Shown here: positions 1 through 5,353 of the stretch, in pieces
How positions within the stretch are numbered: position 1 is the first letter of the stretch
Layout: each line of letters starts with the position of its first letter
Source of the DNA: an uncultured Prevotella sp.
GTDB taxonomy: Bacteria; Bacteroidota; Bacteroidia; Bacteroidales; Bacteroidaceae
Length of the DNA: 9,501 nt
Reading direction: 5' to 3'
NCBI GenBank assembly: GCA_900543155.1
Contig: UQQN01000092.1
Coordinates: forward strand, 1 to 9,501
Program-made: the position numbers and the translations under genes
Notes under the pieces: generated by a model
What the model was told of the DNA's origin: nothing
Databases searched by the model: none
The model's input: only the letters and a program-made list of their open reading frames with translations

Positions 1-90
1 GCTTCAAAAATAAAGGCAAATCTTGAACTTCATAAAAGTTTAGACGACTTCATTATGCAAAAAGTTTCGGATTTAGCCATTATCGACTAA
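1..90 (+). CDS. pfkA: C-terminal end of a plus-strand gene, probably 6-phosphofructokinase (5' part outside window)
   Basis: Plus frame 1 is open from the first base to a TAA at 88-90 and encodes 29 residues; the other two plus frames meet stops within 25 bases. The peptide ends HKSLDD...KVSDLAIID. This fits the usual end of bacterial PfkA, where an H-K-x-x-D segment is followed by an amphipathic helix and a final L-x-I. From memory, pfkA lies beside rnc in Bacteroides, which supports the guess. If correct, the enzyme phosphorylates fructose 6-phosphate in glycolysis, but no catalytic residue falls in the window. The gene would converge on rnc, with its last codons inside the left arm of the shared inverted repeat. 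With only 29 residues, a different protein or a chance open frame cannot be excluded. Confidence 0.5.
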   Translation, partial: ASKIKANLELHKSLDDFIMQKVSDLAIID

Positions 91-101
91 ATCCGAAACT
101 T
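62..101 (-). terminator. Rho-independent terminator after rnc, inside a convergent gene junction
   Basis: Bases 62-76 and 87-101 form a perfect 15-bp inverted repeat with a 10-base loop. Read on the minus strand, the stem begins 5 bases after the rnc stop codon and ends in a run of five T before GCATAA, as expected for an intrinsic terminator. The stem is A/T-rich for one. On the plus strand the run after the stem is weak (ATCTACT), so it probably serves rnc mainly. The plus-strand stop codon at 88-90 lies inside the right arm. Confidence 0.75.
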
Positions 102-106
102 ATCTA

Positions 107-2803
107 CTAAGCAACGGGTGCTTCAGAATTGTTGTTTTGTTTGCCCTTATTAGGACGGCGTCGACGGTTGTTGCGCTTGTAGTTAGCGCGTTGCTTTGCA
201 TCAGCCTGTGGTGCATTTCCGTCCTCTTTAGGTGCGTTAGGCTGTGCTTGAGCCTTGGGCGCATGGGCTTTTGCAGCTTTGGCATTGTTCTTAGCAGGTT
301 TTGCGTTAGACTGAGGAGTCTGTTCACCTTGCTTTTTCGCTTTGCCATTGTTGCCTTTACTTTCTTTGCCCTTGCTTTCTTTGCCGTTTTGAGGTGCAGT
401 CTGTGCAGGACGATGACGGCGCTTCTGCTTCTTTTTAGTTTGAGCGATGTTGTCTGCTGTTTTTTGTGCATTGAATGTTTCTGAGGCATTCAAGTCTTGT
501 TCAGCTTCTTCGGTTTGCACATTTGTGTCAGAGTCGAAGTAAATGTCATCGTCGTGCATAAATCCCATGTGCTCATCGTTCTCCGTGCCAAAAACAATGG
601 CATCGAGTGAGATGGGTGGGAGTGTGCTTGCCAACTTTGTTCCGACTTCTGCTTCTGCCTTAGTTTCAGTTTCAGGCTCAACTGGGAGTTCAGCTTTTAC
701 TTCAATTTCGGTCTCAGCTTCGTCAGACTTATTGGCATCGACTTCTTGTTGTGCTGTGTCGAGGTGGTCTGTTGTAGAGGGTGTTTCTTCTTCAACATCG
801 CTAACATCGTTATTGCCTTCTTCGGCAATCTCGTTGTTGGTTTCGTTGTTTACCTCGTTGTCAGCATCCTCATCGGTAGGTTCTTCAATAATAGGAGAAA
901 TATCCTCCTTAATGATGAAATCCTGCTCTGTTTCGGTAGGGATGTTGTTTTCAACTTCTTGTGCCTCGGCAGCATGTTCGCTTAATCCTCCAAGTAATGC
1001 TGCAAGCGCAGAGGGGGCTTCAACACTCTTTTCAGCAACTTTTTCTGTTGGAGTAACGCTTTTTTCTTCAACAGTCTCAAGGTTGTTTCCAGAATTTTTA
1101 GAAGGAATTATTTCCATTTCTTCTCCTTCTTCTTCAACAGAGTCGAAAATGTATTCATAAGGATCTATTTCCTCTTCATCTTTAACAGTGTTGAGGGCAT
1201 TTCCTGATTTTTCAGAAGGATTTATATCCTCTTCTTCAACAGTCACGAGGAATTTATCAGAAATTTCAGAAGGAATTATTTCCTCTTTTTCTTCAACCTC
1301 TTCTGGGATGTTTTCAGAACCTTCAGTAGAAATTTTCTCCTCTTCTTGAACAGCCTCGGGGATGTTTTCAGAAGAAACAACACGCTCTTCTTCAATAACC
1401 TCGGGTGTTTGTGTAGAAATTTCGGGAATTACAACATCCTTTTCTTCAATAACCTCGGGGGTATCGTTAGAAATAGCTGCTTCAGCTAATTCTTCAGCTT
1501 CTTTCTGTTTACGTTTTCGTTCAGCCTTAGCGCGTTGACGTTCCACTTCAGCCAATCTTTCAGCTTCGCGGCGTTCAGCCTTTTCCTCAGGTGTAGATAC
1601 GCCCTTTTTCACGCCTTTCACAGCGTCGCCTACAGTTTTAGCACCACGATTACGTGTACGTTTTTTGCGCAGCTTTTCATCGGCAGCACGCAATTCGTCC
1701 TCTTCGGGAGGAGCGGGTAAACCCTTTGCTTCGTAATCCTCGGCAGTGAGTTGAGGCTCTTCGGGTGGTGTGTCTATCACCTCAAAAGTAGCCGTTTCGT
1801 CGTAGGCAGTGTCGTAGGCAGCATCTGATGCCGACTGCGGAGTCTGCTTTTTATCTTCGAGCACGGGAGCATCGGCATCGTTTTTAGCATTCTTAGCTTT
1901 GCGACCCTTTGTGAGCGAGGTTTCAATCTCGTCAATTTTGGGTAATGCAAACGATTCTTCAGCCTCCATAGCAGTGCGCTTTTCTTTAGCGCGGAAGATG
2001 TTGTCGTAAGTTTTTGGCTCACGACGCATACGGGTAAGAGCTTCTTTCGAAGCCTCTTGTTGGCTTTCTTTTTTAGAACGACCATTGCCACGCGCCAAGG
2101 TAATGCCTTCCATCACGATGATGGTTTTAAATCCCTTGTTGTCGTCGGCAGAGTCCTTAAACGAAATATTGATGCGGTTCTTTTGGCTCCACTCCAAGAG
2201 TTTGCTCTTGAAGTTAACCTCCTTTTGTGCCACATTTTCAAGGTCGACATAACGACCCACTACGCGGTTCGAAATAAACCAATGACAGTGTTTGTAGCCT
2301 CGATCCAGATAGATGGCTCCCATGAGCGCTTCGAAGGCATTACCGCCAATATTGGTGTGTGCCATGCGTGTGCCTTGTGCCGCCAAAATGAGTTTTTCGA
2401 GTCCCATGTCGGCAGCCAAACGGTTTAAAGCCTCGCGCTGCACAATCTTTGAGCGTGTAGAGGTAAGGAAACCTTCGCGTTTGTGTGGAAAGTGACGAAA
2501 GAGGATGTCGCTCACTACACTCTCGAGAACCGCATCACCCAAGTATTCAAGTCGTTCGTTGTTAAGGGGCTTCGACGTGTTTTCCGTGCGTGGCTTGCGA
2601 CGGTCTTTAGCCCCGCCCTTACGGTCTTTTCCGCCAGCTTTTACATCGTTGTCGCGTTGATATCCTAACGATTTGTGTGAAAAAGCAATGCGATAAATGT
2701 CGAGGTTGTGCGGATAGAAGCCCAAAATGTCATATAAGGCCGAAAGAAACTCCTTGTTCTTGCGGAAGGGGAGCTTCATTCGGTCAAGCAAGTTGAGTAT
2801 CAT
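107..2803 (-). CDS. rnc: Ribonuclease III with a giant low-complexity C-terminal extension
   Basis: 898 residues from ATG at 2801-2803; a GTG 30 codons upstream is open, but family members begin near MILNLLDRMKLPFRK. RNase III cleaves double-stranded RNA in rRNA and mRNA processing. Residues about 18-185 are the catalytic domain, with signature NNERLEYLGDAVLE (81-94) and GNAFEALMGAIYLD (154-167). E158 is kept, but N155 stands where E. coli has the metal-binding Asp114. A Lys/Arg/Gly-rich insert occupies about 50-79, just before the signature. Residues about 193-262 are a dsRBD ending in G-x-G-x-SKKESQQEAS. Everything after about 263 is extra: a charged segment with a probable continuous helix (405-443), acidic 18-19-residue repeats (about 448-593), more acidic sequence to about 780, then a basic tail with RRRR at 880-883. 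E. coli RNase III has 226 residues. The gene follows fabF by 197 bp in the conserved acpP-fabF-rnc order. Identity is certain; the role of the tail is unknown. Confidence 0.96.
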   Translation of the reverse strand: MILNLLDRMKLPFRKNKEFLSALYDILGFYPHNLDIYRIAFSHKSLGYQRDNDVKAGGKDRKGGAKDRRKPRTENTSKPLNNERLEYLGDAVLESVVSDILFRHFPHKREGFLTSTRSKIVQREALNRLAADMGLEKLILAAQGTRMAHTNIGGNAFEALMGAIYLDRGYKHCHWFISNRVVGRYVDLENVAQKEVNFKSKLLEWSQKNRINISFKDSADDNKGFKTIIVMEGITLARGNGRSKKESQQEASKEALTRMRREPKTYDNIFRAKEKRTAMEAEESFALPKIDEIETSLTKGRKAKNAKNDADAPVLEDKKQTPQSASDAAYDTAYDETATFEVIDTPPEEPQLTAEDYEAKGLPAPPEEDELRAADEKLRKKRTRNRGAKTVGDAVKGVKKGVSTPEEKAERREAERLAEVERQRAKAERKRKQKEAEELAEAAISNDTPEVIEEKDVVIPEISTQTPEVIEEERVVSSENIPEAVQEEEKISTEGSENIPEEVEEKEEIIPSEISDKFLVTVEEEDINPSEKSGNALNTVKDEEEIDPYEYIFDSVEEEGEEMEIIPSKNSGNNLETVEEKSVTPTEKVAEKSVEAPSALAALLGGLSEHAAEAQEVENNIPTETEQDFIIKEDISPIIEEPTDEDADNEVNNETNNEIAEEGNNDVSDVEEETPSTTDHLDTAQQEVDANKSDEAETEIEVKAELPVEPETETKAEAEVGTKLASTLPPISLDAIVFGTENDEHMGFMHDDDIYFDSDTNVQTEEAEQDLNASETFNAQKTADNIAQTKKKQKRRHRPAQTAPQNGKESKGKESKGNNGKAKKQGEQTPQSNAKPAKNNAKAAKAHAPKAQAQPNAPKEDGNAPQADAKQRANYKRNNRRRRPNKGKQNNNSEAPVA
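1025..1462 (-). repeat. Degenerate tandem repeat inside rnc, 54-57 bp units (18-19 residues)
   Basis: About eight units follow one another between residues 448 and 593 of the RNase III tail. They are recognisable by starts such as TPEVIEE, IPEAVQEEE, IPEEVEEKEE, VTVEEED and LETVEEK, followed by a short stretch ending PSE or SSEN. At DNA level the plus strand shows recurring TTCTTCAACAG and TTCAGAAGGA words; two TTCAGA copies at 1211 and 1265 are exactly 54 bp apart. The unit boundaries are my own reading. All units stay in frame. Confidence 0.75.
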
Positions 2804-2869
2804 AGTTTTGAGTTGCAAAGATGGGCAAATGCGTAAAGCCCTAAAAAAGAGCTTACGTATGAATGCGCA

Positions 2870-2956
2870 ATGCACGAATGTGCTGATGAGCACTTATGCG
2901 TTTTTACACACAATAGGTGTTCATCTGCACATTCGCACATCTGTACATTCGTGCAT
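2870..2956 (-). promoter_or_regulatory. Long hairpin region in the fabF-rnc spacer (rnc leader)
   Basis: The 198-bp spacer 2804-3001 holds strong dyad symmetry. Bases 2875-2889 pair with 2921-2935 (14 of 15), and three more pairs (2891-2893 with 2917-2919) follow one mismatch, giving a near-continuous stem of about 19 positions. Bases 2870-2881 also match 2945-2956 as a perfect 12-bp inverted repeat, so alternative foldings compete. Bases 2880-2893 alone can form a 5-bp hairpin. Bases 2926-2941 and 2942-2957 are near-identical neighbours built on (G/C)ACATTCG. The structure lies about 70-150 bases upstream of the rnc start. A control role is inferred. I found no convincing fabF terminator here; CATCTTTG at 2816-2823 (minus) is only a weak -7-like match for an rnc promoter. 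Confidence 0.55.
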
Positions 2957-3001
2957 ATAAATTATAAAGCACGTGACATTTGCACATCAGTAAGGGGAAT
3001 T

Positions 3002-4264
3002 TTAGTCCTCGTACTTCTTCACGATGCAGCAAGCGTTGTGACCGCCAAAGCCGAAGGTGTTGCTCAAGGCAGCACGGATAGGACGTTGCTGAGCCTTATT
3101 GAATGTGAAGTTGAGGTTGTAGTCGATGTTCTCGTCTTGGTCATCGTCCTCGTGGTTGATTGTAGGAGGCACAATGTCGTTCTGCACAGCGAGGCAGCAG
3201 AGAAGCGCTTCAACAGCACCTGCAGCACCAAGAAGGTGACCCGTCATACTCTTAGTAGAAGAGATGTTGAGCTTGTAAGCGTGTTCGCCAAAGAGTTTAG
3301 TGATAGCCTTAACCTCAGAAATATCGCCTACGGGAGTAGAAGTACCATGTACGTTGATGTAGTCGATGTCTTCGGGTTGCATTTCAGCATCTTCAAGGGC
3401 AGCCTTCATAACGAGGTTTGCACCCAAGCCTTCGGGGTGAGAAGCTGTGATGTGGTGTGCGTCAGCCGACATACCTACGCCTGCAACTTCGCAATAAATC
3501 TTTGCGCCACGTGCTTTAGCGTGCTCCAATTCTTCGAGGATAAGGATACCTGCACCTTCGCCCATGATAAAACCATCACGGCTCTTGCTGAAGGGACGTG
3601 AAGCATGAGTAGGATCATCGTTGCGAGTAGAGAGTGCGTGCATCGCGTTGAAGCCACCTACACCGCAGGGCCAAATAGCAGCTTCGGCACCACCAGTAAC
3701 CATTGCATCGGCCTTGCCCAAACGAATGAGGTTAAAGGCATCTGCCAAGGCATTGGTTGAAGAGGCACAAGCCGAGGTAGTGGTGTAGTTAGGGCCGTGG
3801 AAACCATACTGAATAGAAATCTGTCCTGAAGCAATGTCAGCAATCATTTTGGGGATGAAGAAGGGGTTGAACTTAGGACCTTTATCCTTGTTCATGGCAT
3901 AGTAACCAGCTTCTTCTTCGAAGGTGTGAATACCACCGATACCAACACCAAGTACCACACCAATGCGGTTTTTGTCGATAGTTTCGAGGTCCCAGCCACA
4001 GTCCTTGATAGCCTCCATAGCAGCAACGAGTGCATACTGTTCGTAGAGGTCCATCTTGCGAGCCTCTTTGCGATCGATAAAGTCAGTAGCTTTGAAGTTC
4101 TTCACTTCGCAAGCAAACTGAGTTTTAAACAAAGAAGCGTCGAAGTGTGTGATAGGGCCAGCACCGCTAACGCCATTCTTAATGTTTTCCCAAGTTTCGG
4201 GCACTGTGTTACCAACGGGAGTAAGGGCACCGAGGCCAGTTACAACAACTCTTTTGAGTTCCAT
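3002..4264 (-). CDS. fabF: 3-oxoacyl-[acyl-carrier-protein] synthase II
   Basis: 420 residues, normal for FabF (about 412). It condenses malonyl-ACP with a growing acyl-ACP in the cytoplasmic type II fatty acid synthase. The thiolase fold is complete. The nucleophile is C166 in TTTSACASST, and H306 (NVHGTSTP) and H343 complete the Cys-His-His triad; K338 lies in SSTKSMTGH. The C-terminal NTFGFGGHN (402-410) contains the gating Phe404. I chose ATG at 4262-4264 (MELKRVVVTGLGALTPVG), which matches family N-termini; the frame runs 22 codons further up to a TTG, which adds unfamiliar sequence. The start lacks a Shine-Dalgarno sequence and has an A-rich leader. The substrate AcpP is encoded upstream on the same strand but 542 bp away, which is unusual, and rnc follows after 198 bp. 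Confidence 0.97.
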   Translation of the reverse strand: MELKRVVVTGLGALTPVGNTVPETWENIKNGVSGAGPITHFDASLFKTQFACEVKNFKATDFIDRKEARKMDLYEQYALVAAMEAIKDCGWDLETIDKNRIGVVLGVGIGGIHTFEEEAGYYAMNKDKGPKFNPFFIPKMIADIASGQISIQYGFHGPNYTTTSACASSTNALADAFNLIRLGKADAMVTGGAEAAIWPCGVGGFNAMHALSTRNDDPTHASRPFSKSRDGFIMGEGAGILILEELEHAKARGAKIYCEVAGVGMSADAHHITASHPEGLGANLVMKAALEDAEMQPEDIDYINVHGTSTPVGDISEVKAITKLFGEHAYKLNISSTKSMTGHLLGAAGAVEALLCCLAVQNDIVPPTINHEDDDQDENIDYNLNFTFNKAQQRPIRAALSNTFGFGGHNACCIVKKYED

Positions 4265-4659
4265 AAAAATGTGTGTTTTTGTTTTTATAAAGGTGTGGCT
4301 TTCGCAGTAACTGCCATGCTCAAGGCTCAAGTTGCGCTATTCGCTTTGTGCTTTTAGGCGCGGGCATAACATTTAGTAGATTAATACGCGCGGGATGCGG
4401 AGCAATATTATAATATATCAGACGCGAATGTGTAAGTTGCAAATGTGCGTAAAGATGCAATCTTGTATATTATACTACGCTCTCGTCCATCCACTGTCGT
4501 TTCCGGCTGCTTACTAATCTACTAACAGACTGGTATGAGTCTTTTTTATACCTCGCTTTTTATCACATTAAGCCAATTAACAAATTTGGTTGAGTTGTGC
4601 AGTATAAACGGGTTAATACCAACCTTTTAAAGTGAATGAGTGTGGAGTAAAAGTTTACG

Positions 4660-4683
4660 TTGTTGAACACGTATGTCCAACAA
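4660..4683. other. Imperfect 10-bp hairpin in the acpP-fabF spacer
   Basis: TTGTTGAACA (4660-4669) pairs with TGTCCAACAA (4674-4683) around a CGTA loop, with one internal mismatch. No T-run follows on either strand, so it is not a standard terminator. On the minus-strand transcript it lies directly after the U-rich end of the larger stem at 4690-4767. Confidence 0.4.
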
Positions 4684-4768
4684 AAACAATTAACGTTTAA
4701 CGTGCAGCATCCTTGCCTCACACCCTTTTCAGGAAGCGACGCAGATGCGATACGCGTTAAACGTTAAA
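4684..4768 (-). terminator. Terminator-like long stem-loop downstream of acpP
   Basis: A 13-bp perfect inverted repeat, core TAACGTTTAACG at 4691-4702 and CGTTAAACGTTA at 4755-4766 (4690-4702 with 4755-4767), encloses 52 bases. Those bases can fold further, for example GCATC at 4707-4711 with GATGC at 4744-4748. On the minus strand the 3' arm is followed by TTGTTTTTG, a U-rich tail. It lies about 40 bases after the acpP stop and could end a short acpP transcript or act as a partial terminator before fabF. The 52-base loop is long for a classical terminator. Confidence 0.45.
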
Positions 4769-4806
4769 TGTGTTGTGTGAGTTATCGTCAGCTTGACAAG
4801 CTTTGA

Positions 4807-5046
4807 TTACTTGTTGACGTTCTCTTCGATGTAAGCGATAGCGTCACCTACGGTAGAGATCTTCTCTGACTTGTCATCAGGAATAGTGATACCGAATTCC
4901 TTCTCAAACTCCATGATGAGTTCTACGGTGTCGAGAGAATCGGCGCCAAGGTCGTTAGCGAAGCTTGCTTCGTTCTTAACTTCAGATTCGTCAACGCTGA
5001 GCTTGTCAACGATGATAGCCTTTACTTTTGCTTCAATATCAGACAT
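4807..5046 (-). CDS. acpP: Acyl carrier protein
   Basis: 79 residues, the normal ACP length, strongly acidic. The 4'-phosphopantetheine attachment site is S37 in GADSLD (34-39), followed by the recognition helix TVELIMEFEKEFGI, with IPDD just after. The holo-protein carries acyl intermediates through the cytoplasmic fatty acid synthase, including FabF encoded next, and supplies lipid and lipid A synthesis. The ATG at 5044-5046 gives the expected N-terminus MSDIEAKVKAII. No Shine-Dalgarno sequence is visible; the leader is A/T-rich. A well-matched Bacteroidota promoter lies about 55 bp upstream and a terminator-like stem downstream, so a strong separate acpP transcript is likely. Confidence 0.98.
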   Translation of the reverse strand: MSDIEAKVKAIIVDKLSVDESEVKNEASFANDLGADSLDTVELIMEFEKEFGITIPDDKSEKISTVGDAIAYIEENVNK

Positions 5047-5099
5047 AGTTTCTTATTTTGAATTTAATGAAAATGTGTACTTTTTGTTTGTTTCGTGTG

Positions 5100-5131
5100 C
5101 AAAAGTAATGCTTATTCCTAATACTCGCAAA
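5100..5131 (-). promoter_or_regulatory. acpP promoter of the Bacteroidota type (TTTG - 20 bp - TAnnTTTG)
   Basis: On the minus strand TTTG (5131 to 5128) is followed after 20 bases by TACTTTTG (5107 to 5100). This fits the known Bacteroides consensus, a -33 TTTG and a -7 TAnnTTTG about 19-21 bp apart. Transcription would start near 5093-5096, leaving a leader of about 50 bases before the acpP ATG. It is the only complete match to this consensus that I found in the window. Confidence 0.75.
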
Positions 5132-5158
5132 CTTTTACGGCAAAAAGATGACTTTTGC

Positions 5159-5235
5159 TGCACATTTTTATGGAAAATGTGCGAGAAATGCGTGTAATTA
5201 TTGCAAATCAATCGTTTTTTGCACACTTTTTATGG
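5159..5235. repeat. Hairpin and direct repeat upstream of the acpP promoter
   Basis: GCACATTTT (5160-5168) and AAAATGTGC (5174-5182) form a perfect 9-bp stem with a 5-base loop, ending 28 bp upstream of the acpP -33 box. The left part, TGCACATTTTTATGG (5159-5173), recurs with one extra base at 5220-5235. This could be an operator for control of fatty acid synthesis or a structured end of the znuC message; neither hairpin strand is followed by a T-run. The rest of the 307-bp spacer (5047-5353) shows AAAGGGTGG twice, 22 bp apart (5303 and 5325), and no clear znuC terminator. Confidence 0.4.
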
Positions 5236-5353
5236 GTTTATCTTCCGCAATATTGTTGTTCACAACCTTCTTCACCCTTGGCATTTGGTGGGTTGTTTTA
5301 TTAAAGGGTGGTTGATTCCTTAAAAAAGGGTGGGGTGGAATACTTATTTCAGT

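Larger units (their letters stand above)
4265..4806. other. Long acpP-fabF spacer (542 bp) without a recognisable gene
   Basis: No convincing reading frame lies here; the longest minus-strand item near fabF is a 10-codon ATG frame at 4287-4316. The spacer contains the terminator-like stem at 4690-4767 and the hairpin at 4660-4683. It also has an 11-bp perfect inverted repeat (4373-4383 with 4515-4525), a 7-bp GCGCGGG direct repeat exactly 30 bp apart (4358 and 4388), and a plus-strand stem AGACT/AGTCT followed by six T (4526-4547). An A/T-rich stretch at 4403-4416 reads TATAATATTG on the minus strand, one base from a TAnnTTTG box, but I see no matching TTTG upstream, so any fabF promoter is unproven. 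Bases 4424-4450 carry GAATGTG / AAATGTGCG words like those in the fabF-rnc spacer. Confidence 0.6.

Noticed and set aside
137..484. 115-codon plus-strand frame opposite the basic end of rnc, rich in Leu, Phe, Cys and Arg and resembling a membrane protein
   Set aside because: Hydrophobic look arises from complement of Lys/Ala/Asn-rich codons; no independent evidence.
107..489. Alternative minus-strand frame of about 129 codons at the rnc 3' end, which could suggest a separate small gene
   Set aside because: Low-complexity shadow in another frame of the same repeats; the rnc frame ends next to the terminator and continues without a break.
543..1160. 205-codon plus-strand frame opposite the acidic part of the rnc tail
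   Set aside because: Its Ser/Val-rich sequence is the complement of GAA/GAG-rich codons; it has no domain, start signal or promoter, and rnc in this stretch is clearly the continued frame.
2804..2893. Upstream extension of rnc by 30 codons from a GTG
   Set aside because: The added sequence passes through the hairpin region and does not resemble RNase III N-termini; ATG at 2803 gives the expected start.
4265..4330. Upstream extension of fabF by 22 codons
   Set aside because: Begins at TTG and adds sequence absent from FabF proteins, which begin close to (K/R)RVVVTG.
4265..4806. tRNA or known riboswitch in the long spacer
   Set aside because: No cloverleaf with a TTCAA/GTTCGA arm and no riboswitch core that I can recognise; only simple stems are seen.
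5260..5340. Terminator for znuC
   Set aside because: CACC/GGTG pairs and repeated AAAGGGTGG exist, but no stem followed by a T-run reads in the minus direction.
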